DNA of 64,000 nt from Rhizobium sp. Root1212. Lineage in GTDB: Bacteria; Pseudomonadota; Alphaproteobacteria; Rhizobiales; Rhizobiaceae. This document shows, piece after piece, positions 37,675 to 46,432 of this stretch (positions are counted from its first letter, which is position 1; each line of letters begins with the position of its first letter). The DNA lies in the NCBI RefSeq assembly GCF_001424985.1, contig NZ_LMDA01000001.1:1-64000 (forward strand), read 5' to 3'. The translations under genes were made by a program, and so were the position numbers. A model generated the notes under the pieces. The model had not been told where the DNA came from and ran no database searches. It worked only from the letters and a program-made list of their open reading frames with translations.

Positions 37675-37865
37675 GAAAAAAATCTTCCAAAGGTATCGCC
37701 GCCGGCTTGGGAACATCCTCCCCGAAGGCACCGCCCTCCTCCGCGCCGGAAAATCAGGCTTCCCATGACACCAAACGATAAAGCCCGGCCGCAACCTCCG
37801 CGCCTGCACGACGGACATTTCCCATCCGCTCAACAAAAAAGTCGAAAAAAATCTTCAAGACGCTC

Positions 37866-37894
37866 TTGCGGTTTTCGCGCGATCCGCATAGATC
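37866..37894 (+). promoter_or_regulatory. Sigma-70-type promoter of tRNA-Val
   Basis: TTGCGG (37866-37871) and TAGATC (37889-37894) are spaced by 17 nt. The predicted start is about 33 bp before the tRNA. The match is moderate, but the position fits. Confidence 0.5.
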
Positions 37895-37933
37895 ACGGCC
37901 ATCGACGCGACGGACATCAGTCCTGACCGCGCC

Positions 37934-38009
37934 GGGCGATTAGCTCAGTTGGTAGAGCGCCTCGTTTACACCGAGGATGTCGGGAGTTCGAGTCTCTCAT
38001 CGCCCACCA
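37934..38009 (+). tRNA. tRNA-Val(TAC)
   Basis: A 76-nt tRNA with encoded CCA. The acceptor stem is GGGCGAT/ATCGCCC, the anticodon arm CTCGTTTACACCGAG gives TAC, and the T-loop is TTCGAGT. It stands alone on the plus strand between nuo and the lon-clp block. Confidence 0.97.
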
Positions 38010-38124
38010 TTTATTCCCAGACGCCTTAAATTCTCGATCGCCGAGCTGTTACCCGTTCTCCTTGGACACCGGAACAACGATCCGGTGCCTTGCCGTGCGA
38101 GCCGAACGCCGCCGAACGAATCCG

Positions 38125-38505
38125 TCACGCATCTTCCTTCTTGCGCACCGGCGCCTTGCGCCGCGGTTCCTCATAGGGCGGTTCAGGAGATACAGGCAGG
38201 TTTTCGGTTTTCGGCTTGCGCAGCAGGCGATCCCGAAGCGCGCCCAGTTGATCGCGCAGCAGCGGACGGAATCGGTTGGCGCGGTAAGGCATGTCGGCGG
38301 CGCCGTAGCCTTCCGGGCCGTCGTCATTGCCGCGATGGATTTCCGCGAGCTTCACGCCGATGAAATCGCCGTCGACATAATGCCGGTACGGGCCGACCCA
38401 GCGAATCGTATAGACCTGCCCCTTGCGGATGCCCTGATCGATCGAGACGTTCTTGAACCTGTCGTTGATGCAGACAACCTTCTGCCCGACATGGAAATCG
38501 TACAT
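38125..38505 (-). CDS. Small hypothetical protein, SH3/KOW-like N-terminus (126 aa)
   Basis: ATG 38505 has GGAGAGGG upstream. The N-terminal 65 residues (MYDFHVGQKVVCINDRF, then KGQVYTIRWVGPY and IGVKLAEIHRG) read as a small beta-barrel of the type seen in many rhizobial and phage hypothetical proteins. The C-terminus is a basic, Pro-rich tail (PRRKAPVRKKEDA), probably disordered. Function unknown. It lies 66 bp beyond the AAA ATPase gene on the same strand and may belong to its transcript. Confidence 0.75.
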   Translation of the reverse strand: MYDFHVGQKVVCINDRFKNVSIDQGIRKGQVYTIRWVGPYRHYVDGDFIGVKLAEIHRGNDDGPEGYGAADMPYRANRFRPLLRDQLGALRDRLLRKPKTENLPVSPEPPYEEPRRKAPVRKKEDA

Positions 38506-38571
38506 CCGCCCTCTCCTCCAACCGCGCGCAGTCCGTTCATATAGCATCAAGACCGGCCATAATGGCAATCG

Positions 38572-41500
38572 TCACAGCCGGTGAATGGCCACGTCCGGGC
38601 AAGCTGCCGCCGCAAGCGCGCAAAGATGCTCGTGGTGCGTCAGATAGATCACCTGCCCCACCTTCGCCATCTCGCCCATCAGGGCGAAGGCATGTCCGGC
38701 GCGGCCGTCGTCGAATGTCTCCATGATATCGTCGGCGATAAACGGCAGGCTTTCGCGGGTCGAGGCGATCTCGTGATAGCCGGCCATGCGCAGCGCCAGA
38801 TAGAGCTGGAATCGCGTGCCCTTGGAAAGATCGCGCGCCAGCTTCGATGCGCCCCCTGCCTGCGTGGCGATCAGGAACTCCCTGCCCTGCTCGGCCTGGG
38901 TGGCGAGACCTTCATATTCGCCGCCGGTCACGGTGCTGAAAGCGGCCGAGGCGCGCTGCATCATGGCGCTGCGATGGCGCTCGCGGTAGAGCCGAAGCGC
39001 CGTTTCGCCCGCCAGGATGCCCGTGCGCAGCCGCAGATAGGTGAGCGCCCGTGCCTCGATCTCGGCCAGCACGGTGCGGCGGCGTTCTTCGAGATGGGCG
39101 GCAGCGTCATCGCCGCCAATGCGCGACAGTGCCCGCTCCGCCTCACGCCGTTCCGCATTCAGATTGCCGGCTTCACGATCAGCTTCCTCGAAGCTCGCCT
39201 GCCGCTCGGAAAGCGCGTGTGCGAGGCCGTCCTCGTCGACGGCGGCGAGAATCAGTTCCGCCTCATCGGAGACAGTGACCGAAAGCCGTGTGCATAAATC
39301 CGTTTCCGTCTCGGCGATGCGCCGCAGCAATCCGTCACGCGCCCTGACCGCTTCCAGCCGCGGCCCCGCCTCGACAAGCGTTTCGCAGCCGAGGAGATCG
39401 AGGATAGCGCCGGCCTGCGCCTGCTGTCGCTGCTGTTTTTCGATCAGGGTCTGGCGTTCCGCCTGCCGCTCCTCATATTCTCGTCTCAGGCGTGCTGCCA
39501 GATCGCGGCAGCGCCGCGCCTCTACGAGCCGGGCGCGCGACGCTTCAAACGTCGCCAGCACATCGCCCTTGCCGTCAAGCCCAAGCCGCCGGGCGATTTC
39601 CTCGACCACAGTGGCAAATTGGCGCTGATCCTTGGCCATACCTTCGATGCGGTGATCGAGATCGGCTTTCTTCTGGGCGAGCTTGTCGATCTCCTGCAAA
39701 AGCACCAGCACCGGTCGCAGTTGCGTCGGCGACGGCAGTTCGGCGCGCCGGCCAAGCCAGGTGGCGGCCAGAGTCTCCCGCCATGCCTGCCGCCAGCGCT
39801 CCATGTCGTCGCAGGCTGTTTCATGGGCTGCTTCGCGCGCTTCAAGGCTTCGGGATGCCCGCTGGCGGGCCTGTTGGCTGTCGCGGTGGGCTGCGATCCG
39901 CTTTTCGAGCGTATCGATCCTGCGCTCTGCAAAATCCAGCGCTCCGGCCAGATCGTCCGGCATGGCCGCTTCGCCGCCCCATGCTTCGAAAATCTCCGAA
40001 AGCCGCCCCAGCGCCGTCTTTTCGTCGTCCTGGGCAAGCATCAACTCCTGCATCGCCCCTCGCAGGGCTGTGCGGGTTTCCAGCGCCAGCCGCCGCATGT
40101 CGAGCCAGCGCTCGAATCGCGCCAGTCCGATATCCTGCGGCAGGCCGCACGCCGCAGCGAGTGCACCAACGTTCCCCGCCCAGTCCGTAAGCCGGTCGCT
40201 CAGGGTACGTGCCTCGCCCTGCAAAGCCGAAAGCTTCGCATTCCGCTCGGCAAGTGAAAGCGTCAGCATTCGCGTCTGTGCAACGCTTTCTGATTGGCCG
40301 AGCCGGATGGTGGCGGCTTCATCGTCTCGCCGCATCGCGGCCTCAAAACGGGCAGCACTGTCCACGTCGAGCAGGCGCGCATGGTCCGCCCACGCCTCAT
40401 CCCGCACGACGCGCAGCGCAAGCGCCGCATCATCGGCAGCCAAGGGAGCAAGCCGATGCAATTCGGCAAGCCGTGCCCGCTCCCCGGCAATGCCGGCTTC
40501 CTCTTCGGCGATTCGGTCTGCAAGGCGTTGCCGCCGCTCCTCCAGCGCCGATTTCTCCGAAGACAGCGCCGCGATATCCGCCTCGGGGGGAGCCGGAAGC
40601 GCGATCAGCGATTCGACATCACCGGCAAAGGGCAACAAAGCAGCCATCCGGTCGGACAGCAGGCTCTCCAGCCCGGCAATGTCACGTCGCGCTGCCTGCT
40701 GGCGCTGCAGGCAATCGCTGCGGTGCAGACGCCTTACAAGATCGGCGAGCGCCTGCGGATCGGCCAAATCCTCGCAGTCACTTTCTTCAAGCGGATATTT
40801 CTCCTCGATATCGCTGAAGTCCTCGCGCGCCGCGTCAAGCTCCCGCTCCGCAGCCGACAGCCGCTCCGACAGCCCCCCATGCTCCTGGGAAAGGGCATCG
40901 ATACGACCGAGAATATCGGCCGGAATGACGGTATTCTCGGCTTCTGCCGCATCATCTCCGAGTTGGCGCAACCGCGTTGCGATATCCGCTGCCGCCTTCG
41001 CGCGCTCATCCAGCCGCGACGGCATGTCGTAGACCGCCGTCCGATAGCGCGCTTCGAGACCGGCGCGTTCGATATCCTCGATCGTTGATGCCGTCGAAAG
41101 CGCCGCTTCGTCCTCGTCGATATCTGCAAGCTCCGCCTCGCGCCGCGCGATATCGGCATCCAGCTGCTGAAGCCGCGCGTCGCCATCGGCTTCTTCGCGC
41201 AGAAGCGTCGGATAGAGTTCGTGCCATAAGGCCGGTACCTCCGGCAGTGCGCCGAAGCCGGCAAGCTCGCTTCGGGCGGCGCGCAGCCGCTGCAACAGCG
41301 GCAGGGCCTCGCGCTGGGCTTTCAGCCGCTCCAGCGCCACCTGAATATCGGCGCGAAGGCTCAAGGCCGCCTCATGGCGCTCAGCGGCGACATCCCTCGC
41401 CTTGCGCAAGGCGGCAAACTCGCGGGCATTGGTGTCGGCAGCCGTCTTTTCCGCCTTCAGCGTCTCAAGCTCGGCCTTCAGTTCCGCCAGCCGGTGCTTG

Positions 41501-42039
41501 CGCCCCTGCGGTTTGTAAAACTCTTCAGCCTCGGTGCGCAGGCGGGACAACACGGCGCTGCTATCGGGCAGACCCGAGCTTGCCGAAAACAGCAAGGCCC
41601 CCAGTTCCCCTTCGCTTTTCAGGATCGCTTCGCCACCCCGCTCGATGGTTTCGTCATCGAGCGAAAACATCATCTGGTAGGCGGCTCTGTCGATGCCTGC
41701 GAGGGCCGCGGCAAAGAGCGTATCCGGCAAAGGCCGATCAGCCGAATCGACCAGCGAATTCTGGTTGCGCTTGATCCGGAAGACGTCGTGCGTTGCACCT
41801 CCCGTCTCGATCACGCCACCGATGCGCATCGTCGGATAGGGATGCAGGAAGCCATAGGTGCTGCGCGTCTCGATGCCGAAGAGCAGATCGAGGAAGGCGG
41901 AGAACAGCGTCGATTTACCGGCCTCGTTCGGCCCGTAGATGATGTGGAAATCCGGCTTGCCGGCATTGACCGCACCGAATTCGATGCGGCGACCGGTGAA
42001 TTTGCCGTAGCGGACGAGATCGAGAGCCGTGAGCCGCAT
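38572..42039 (-). CDS. AAA ATPase, YhaN/SbcC-like
   Basis: An 1155-aa SMC/Rad50-like ATPase. The N-terminal lobe has Walker A YGPNEAGKST (about residues 35-44), there are long coiled-coil segments in the middle, and the C-terminal lobe has Walker B LPFIADDIMETFDD. The opening (LDLVRYGKFTGRRIEF) and overall layout match YhaN of Bacillus rather than SbcC. I see no C-x-x-C zinc hook at the middle of the coiled coil. It overlaps the upstream phosphoesterase gene by one base (TGATG), so the two are a coupled pair, presumably a nuclease complex acting on DNA ends. Confidence 0.9.
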   Translation of the reverse strand: MRLTALDLVRYGKFTGRRIEFGAVNAGKPDFHIIYGPNEAGKSTLFSAFLDLLFGIETRSTYGFLHPYPTMRIGGVIETGGATHDVFRIKRNQNSLVDSADRPLPDTLFAAALAGIDRAAYQMMFSLDDETIERGGEAILKSEGELGALLFSASSGLPDSSAVLSRLRTEAEEFYKPQGRKHRLAELKAELETLKAEKTAADTNAREFAALRKARDVAAERHEAALSLRADIQVALERLKAQREALPLLQRLRAARSELAGFGALPEVPALWHELYPTLLREEADGDARLQQLDADIARREAELADIDEDEAALSTASTIEDIERAGLEARYRTAVYDMPSRLDERAKAAADIATRLRQLGDDAAEAENTVIPADILGRIDALSQEHGGLSERLSAAERELDAAREDFSDIEEKYPLEESDCEDLADPQALADLVRRLHRSDCLQRQQAARRDIAGLESLLSDRMAALLPFAGDVESLIALPAPPEADIAALSSEKSALEERRQRLADRIAEEEAGIAGERARLAELHRLAPLAADDAALALRVVRDEAWADHARLLDVDSAARFEAAMRRDDEAATIRLGQSESVAQTRMLTLSLAERNAKLSALQGEARTLSDRLTDWAGNVGALAAACGLPQDIGLARFERWLDMRRLALETRTALRGAMQELMLAQDDEKTALGRLSEIFEAWGGEAAMPDDLAGALDFAERRIDTLEKRIAAHRDSQQARQRASRSLEAREAAHETACDDMERWRQAWRETLAATWLGRRAELPSPTQLRPVLVLLQEIDKLAQKKADLDHRIEGMAKDQRQFATVVEEIARRLGLDGKGDVLATFEASRARLVEARRCRDLAARLRREYEERQAERQTLIEKQQRQQAQAGAILDLLGCETLVEAGPRLEAVRARDGLLRRIAETETDLCTRLSVTVSDEAELILAAVDEDGLAHALSERQASFEEADREAGNLNAERREAERALSRIGGDDAAAHLEERRRTVLAEIEARALTYLRLRTGILAGETALRLYRERHRSAMMQRASAAFSTVTGGEYEGLATQAEQGREFLIATQAGGASKLARDLSKGTRFQLYLALRMAGYHEIASTRESLPFIADDIMETFDDGRAGHAFALMGEMAKVGQVIYLTHHEHLCALAAAACPDVAIHRL

Positions 42040-43319
42040 CAGCGTGCATCCCCGCCATCGGCGCCACCGGCCTGCAGATGGGCCAGCACGTCGTCGCTGC
42101 CCGCCTGTGAGATCTCGGCCACCAGCCGGGCAAGCGCGCCCTCGTCACCCGCCATCTGCTCGCGCAGTTCGCGCGGTAACTGCGCCAGCAGTTCCTCGAC
42201 GACGGCCTGGGCTTCGTGGCGATAGCCGTGGGAAGGCAGCACGGTGTCGTGCACCAGCGCGGAAAGCTCGTGCACCGGATCGGCGGATGTCGTCATATCG
42301 ATATCGCCGCTGCGGCAGGACAGCTCGACAGCCTCGACCCAGAGGCCGGGATAGCCGCCAGCGACATTGGCGATTTCGGCTTCAAGAAATTCGGGGTCGC
42401 GTCGGAGATTCCAGGCGAGCGGCGTCACGCCGCCGAGGTTCAGACGCAGGATCACCTGATCTGCCCGCAAACGGCGGCGAGCCTCGCCCATAGCCGTCTT
42501 CACCCGCGCCAGCATTTCCTGCCAGTCTTCCGCGCCCGTGAGATCGACGGAGAGCCGCAGGAAGGCGGCGTGGCCGATCAGCCGCTCCTCGTGGCTGAGC
42601 CTTCCCTCGTCATCGATGCTGACGAGCGTCACGGATTTGTCGCCGGCCTCGTTGATGTCGCGCCCCTGCGGCATGCCGGGCATGACAACCAGTGGCTTTT
42701 CATGGTGCACCTGCCGCAAATGCACATGGCCGAGCGCCCAATAGTCGAAGCCATGGGCCACGAGATCGGCAACGCTTGCCGGTGCGTAATTGTCATGGCC
42801 CGGTGCACCGGCAAGGCTGGTGTGCAGCATGCCGATATTGATCGCATCCTCGACCGGCGCGGCGAAGCTGGGCAGCAGGCTTTCGGCCATATGCGGATTG
42901 TCGAAGCCGACGCCGTGCACATAGACCTCGCGGCCATTGTCCAGCGTCTTCGCCAGCATCGGCTTCACCCGACCGGAAAACAGATGGACATTGGCCGGCA
43001 GCGACAGCTCGCGCTTGATGGTAGATTGGGAATCATGATTGCCGCGAATGACGAAGACGCGGATGCCCGCCTGCTCCAGTCGCCGCAACTCGGCCGACAA
43101 AAACAGCGCCGTGTTCATCGAGGTCTGCGAGCCGTCATAAAGATCGCCCGCAATCAGCAGTGCATCGACGGCCTCGGCGATGCAGAGATCGACGATGGCC
43201 GATAGAGCCGACCGGGTCGCGCCGCGCACAAGCTCGGCCAGCTCGGCATTTTTCAAGGCGAGGCTGCGGAGCGGTGAATCGAGATGAAGATCGGCCGTGT
43301 GGACAAAACGGAAAGGCAT
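42039..43319 (-). CDS. Metallophosphoesterase, YhaO/SbcD-like
   Basis: A 426-aa calcineurin-like DNA repair exonuclease. Metal-binding motifs are complete: D-x-H in HTADLHLDSPL, GD in LLIAGDLYDG, GNHD in VIRGNHDS, H in GMLHTSL and GHVH in WALGHVHLRQ. ATG 43319 (MPFRFVHTADLHLDS) is chosen; the frame extends 19 codons upstream. The C-terminal 170 residues are not nuclease-like and may bind the ATPase partner. First gene of the pair with the YhaN-like ATPase. Confidence 0.93.
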   Translation of the reverse strand: MPFRFVHTADLHLDSPLRSLALKNAELAELVRGATRSALSAIVDLCIAEAVDALLIAGDLYDGSQTSMNTALFLSAELRRLEQAGIRVFVIRGNHDSQSTIKRELSLPANVHLFSGRVKPMLAKTLDNGREVYVHGVGFDNPHMAESLLPSFAAPVEDAINIGMLHTSLAGAPGHDNYAPASVADLVAHGFDYWALGHVHLRQVHHEKPLVVMPGMPQGRDINEAGDKSVTLVSIDDEGRLSHEERLIGHAAFLRLSVDLTGAEDWQEMLARVKTAMGEARRRLRADQVILRLNLGGVTPLAWNLRRDPEFLEAEIANVAGGYPGLWVEAVELSCRSGDIDMTTSADPVHELSALVHDTVLPSHGYRHEAQAVVEELLAQLPRELREQMAGDEGALARLVAEISQAGSDDVLAHLQAGGADGGDAR

Positions 43320-43440
43320 GGCCGACCATGGCCCGCACGGGCCGCAGCGGTCAAGGACGCATCTGCCAGCCGCCACCCCTCTTCACCGTTCTTTTCAAAT
43401 GGCGCGGAAGGTCAAAAACGCGTGTCCGCCTCCGAAAGAA

Positions 43441-43491
43441 TTACCGCTTTCCGGGCGGCTGCGCTAACAATAGCAAAGCCATTTCAAATGG
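43441..43491 (+). promoter_or_regulatory. Promoter and palindromic operator before marR
   Basis: A possible promoter TTACCG (43441-43446), 17-nt spacer, CTAACA (43464-43469) is followed directly by the perfect 13-bp palindrome CCATTTCAAATGG (43479-43491), placed over the predicted start. A second site sharing the half TTTCAAATGG lies at 43393-43402, toward the divergent phosphoesterase gene. This is the usual layout of a MarR autoregulatory operator that may also control the neighbour. Confidence 0.6.
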
Positions 43492-43516
43492 CCCCTCAGA
43501 AATTGTACGAGATGCC

Positions 43517-43972
43517 ATGAAAGCCGCCTTCGAAGTCTCGGAAAAGCTGTTCGAGCTTTACCACCGCGTCCACAAACTCATCAACGAGTCGATGACGCAG
43601 GAAGGCGTTTCGCTGGCGCGCAGCAAGTTTCTCTGTTTTCTCAGCAAGCTTGGCCCCTGTCGTTCGACGGATATCGCCGATGCCCTGAATTTCGCGCCTC
43701 GCACCGTCACAGAAGCGCTGGACGGACTGGAACGCGACAGGCTGGTGGAGCGCAAACCCGATCCCGCCGACCGCCGTGCGAAAATCGTCTCGATCACCGA
43801 GACAGGCCGGCAGGTGCTGGAAGCCGCGGAAATGCCGCGCAAGCAACTTCTCGAAGAAATCTTCTCCGCCCTCGACGACAAGCAGCTCGACCAGTTGCAA
43901 TCGATCGTCGGCAGTCTCGTGAACAAGGTAGACGAGATCCGCCGCCGCCGCGGCGACGGCGAACCGGAGTAG
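43517..43972 (+). CDS. MarR-family transcriptional regulator
   Basis: A 151-aa winged-helix regulator. The DNA-binding part is clear (STDIADALNFAPRTVTEALDGLERDRLVERKPDPADRRAKIVSITETG, residues about 50-97), with the DxRR wing, flanked by dimerisation helices. ATG 43517 is chosen from the protein start MKAAFEVSEKLFELYHRVH; the frame is open further upstream through the operator. It is divergent from the YhaO/YhaN-like pair, with palindromes between them. The effector is unknown. Confidence 0.92.
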   Translation: MKAAFEVSEKLFELYHRVHKLINESMTQEGVSLARSKFLCFLSKLGPCRSTDIADALNFAPRTVTEALDGLERDRLVERKPDPADRRAKIVSITETGRQVLEAAEMPRKQLLEEIFSALDDKQLDQLQSIVGSLVNKVDEIRRRRGDGEPE

Positions 43973-43995
43973 ATAACCCCAGCCCCCAAAACAGA

Positions 43996-44024
43996 AAAGG
44001 CCGGCGCATCATGCACCGGCCTTT
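43996..44024. terminator. Bidirectional terminator between marR and the phytase-like gene
   Basis: A perfect 9-bp stem AAAGGCCGG/CCGGCCTTT with an 11-nt loop lies between the convergent stops, 23 bp after marR. Flanking A and T bases on both sides allow use in either direction. Confidence 0.8.
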
Positions 44025-44044
44025 CCGTCTTCATGCGCAATCGA

Positions 44045-46228
44045 TCACATCTGGTCGATCGCACCGATGGAGAAAAACAGCGTCTCGCCGGAGGAGTCGT
44101 CGACGCCGTCATTGTCGGTGACGACATAGCCGTTGCCGGCTGCATCGATGGCAAAGCCTTCGACCTTGTCGACGACGTAACCGTTCAGTGACTTCAGGTC
44201 GGGGATGAGGTCGCGGACCTCTTCCTTCCTGACGACCGGCAGTTCGCCGCCGAGCTTGGCGGGCTTCAGGTCGGCGAGAGCGACGCGGTAGATTTTCTTA
44301 AGCTTTGCAGCCTTGCCGATCAGGTTGTCGCGCTCGATGACATAGGCGTAGTCGCCATGGATGGTGATTTCGGAAAGGCCGACCCAGCCGTCGCCGGCCG
44401 CTTCAAGCGGATAGCGCACGGCACCCCACTCTTCCGTCGCCGGCTTGTAGGAAACGAGCTTCACGAAGCCCTTGTCGTCGTCCTTCCATTCGCGCTGCAC
44501 GGCCATCCACAGGGTCTGGTCGTCGCCTTCGCCGATGCTGGTGATGCCTTCGAAGCCGAAGCGGGTTTCGCCGGCGCGCAGCTCTGCGGGAATTGCGACT
44601 TCCTTCTTGATCTTGCCCTTGGCATCGACCTGCAGCAGCGCATGGGCATAAAGCTTGTCGCTATTGCCTTCCGAAGCCAGCCAGTAGCCGTCGCCATCGG
44701 TGACGATGCCTTCGATGTCGAGCTTCTGGGCCGGTGCCCCATCACGGGTGATGGTCAGCGCATCGGTGATGACGGCCGGCTTCTGCGTCGCGTCGATGGT
44801 GAAGATGCGCGGCTGCGACGAATAGAAAGAATCGCTGATGGCGAGCAGCTTGCCCGGCTGATCCTCGAGCATGGCAAGACCGGAGAGAGCGCCAAAACCG
44901 ATCGGAGCGCCATCCTTGTCGGCTGAAACGATCTGCGGATAGGCCGGTGTACCCTCGGCGCGCTCGTAGATCATCACGTGCGAGCGTGCGAGACCATCTT
45001 CACCGAGATCTGCCTCGTTTGCAGTCGCCAGCAGGTTGCGGCCCGGAATCGCAACGGCGCCTTCCGGCGAGATGCCCGACGGCAGGATCTGCAGCAGTTC
45101 CGGCTCCGCGCCGGTGTCCTTGTAGACGCCGGCGACGGAGGCACGTTCGGCCAGAACGAAGAACAGCTTGTCGTCGCCGAAGGTCGCGGCTTCCAGCCCT
45201 TCCGGCTCGATCCCCTTGGAATTGCGCTTGTCGGGATAATGGCCAAGACGGGCAACGGCCTGTTCGAAGCTCGAACCGGATTCGTGGAGAACCTTGCCAG
45301 CCTTGTCGAAGATGGTGAAACCCCGCGAACCGCCCTCGTAGTCGCCTTCGTTGGCAACGACGATGCGGTCGTCGTCGAGCCATTTCACGGCATCGGGCTC
45401 ACGCTTGACGCCGGTCTTTTCGCCGGTGAACGAAAGAGCGCCGTCCTTCTTGACGTCGATGCCCTTGAGATCGACGGTGCCGGCGGAGAAATGGCCGGTC
45501 ACCTTGGCAGTGTTGCCGTCGATGATGACGATGTGGTTGTTTTCCTGCAGCGTCAGCGCAATCTCGTTCTTGCCATTGAAGGCGACGAATTCCGGCTCCG
45601 GGTCATCGCCGGCGATGTCGGCGAGACCGGTGAGCGTCACATGCTTCAGCGTGCCGCAATCCGGGATGCCATCCTTCAGCGAAACGATAACGAGGTCGCC
45701 GGCCGGCATCTGCGGGATCTGGCCATCATTGACCTCTTCGTCCCGCTCGTTTTCGATCGCGATGGCGGCAAGGGTCTTGTCCTTGCTGATGGCAACCGAG
45801 TCCGGCTGGCCGCCGAGATCGCACTTTGCGTCGATGGTCTTGCCGGCGATATCGACGGCCGCGAGGAAGCCCGAGGGCTTCACGAAGCTTTCGCGGGTGT
45901 TGACGGCGGCGAGAACCTTGGAGCCGACGGCGGCAACCGAGGTCGGTTCACCGTCGAGGGAAACGATGCCGCCGGCCTTCGGGGCCTTGGCGTCGGTGAT
46001 GTCGATGAAGCCGATCGCCTTCAGCGGGCTGTCGGAATAGATCAGCGTGTTGCCGTCTTCGCTGGCGGTGATGATTTCGGAAGACGTCGGCGTCTTGCCG
46101 TCGATATCGGCCGGCAGGTTGTCGGCGACGGCGAAAGAGGCGACGCGATTGAATACGGGTTCGGCAAAAGCGACCGTCGAGGTCGAGGCGGCAAGCAGGG
46201 CGGCGAGCGCTGCGGAAAATGTCTTCAT
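44045..46228 (-). CDS. Secreted esterase-like protein of the phytase family
   Basis: A 727-aa exported protein. The signal peptide is MKTFSAALAALLAASTSTVAFA, cleaved before EPVF. The first 350 residues form a beta-propeller-like repeat domain (GFIDITDAKAPKAGG, SVAAVGSKVLAAVNT, SVAISKDKTLAAIAIENERDEE), and the C-terminal 300 residues match the phytase-like domain (LDIEGIVTDGDGYWLASEGN, RFGFEGITSIGEGDDQTLWMAVQ, KVEGFAIDAAGNGYVVTDNDGV). Rhizobial members are annotated as esterase-like activity of phytase; a phosphoester substrate is plausible but not shown. A Pho-box-like repeat lies 50 bp upstream. Confidence 0.88.
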   Translation of the reverse strand: MKTFSAALAALLAASTSTVAFAEPVFNRVASFAVADNLPADIDGKTPTSSEIITASEDGNTLIYSDSPLKAIGFIDITDAKAPKAGGIVSLDGEPTSVAAVGSKVLAAVNTRESFVKPSGFLAAVDIAGKTIDAKCDLGGQPDSVAISKDKTLAAIAIENERDEEVNDGQIPQMPAGDLVIVSLKDGIPDCGTLKHVTLTGLADIAGDDPEPEFVAFNGKNEIALTLQENNHIVIIDGNTAKVTGHFSAGTVDLKGIDVKKDGALSFTGEKTGVKREPDAVKWLDDDRIVVANEGDYEGGSRGFTIFDKAGKVLHESGSSFEQAVARLGHYPDKRNSKGIEPEGLEAATFGDDKLFFVLAERASVAGVYKDTGAEPELLQILPSGISPEGAVAIPGRNLLATANEADLGEDGLARSHVMIYERAEGTPAYPQIVSADKDGAPIGFGALSGLAMLEDQPGKLLAISDSFYSSQPRIFTIDATQKPAVITDALTITRDGAPAQKLDIEGIVTDGDGYWLASEGNSDKLYAHALLQVDAKGKIKKEVAIPAELRAGETRFGFEGITSIGEGDDQTLWMAVQREWKDDDKGFVKLVSYKPATEEWGAVRYPLEAAGDGWVGLSEITIHGDYAYVIERDNLIGKAAKLKKIYRVALADLKPAKLGGELPVVRKEEVRDLIPDLKSLNGYVVDKVEGFAIDAAGNGYVVTDNDGVDDSSGETLFFSIGAIDQM

Positions 46229-46276
46229 GGGAAATACCCTCCAGTTTCTGGAACGGCAGGGTTGTGCGATGTCCAT

Positions 46277-46294
46277 GTAACAGGCGCGTGACGA
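46277..46294 (-). promoter_or_regulatory. Pho-box-like direct repeat
   Basis: On the minus strand the heptamers TCGTCAC and CTGTTAC are 11 bp apart, the period of a PhoB box (consensus CTGTCAT-N4-CTGTCAT). Each has two mismatches. It lies about 50 bp upstream of the phytase-like gene, where phosphate regulation would make sense. Confidence 0.35.
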
Positions 46295-46432
46295 ATCCGG
46301 GTGCCTGAGATTTTTCCGGGGAGATTGAGGCATTCCTTTGGCCGAAACGGGACTGCTCGCCCGCCTGCACCGGCCGTAGTCCAACTCCGAAGCCAAAAAC
46401 TACCGAGCGAGCAGTGGCTCGTTTCAGCCAAC

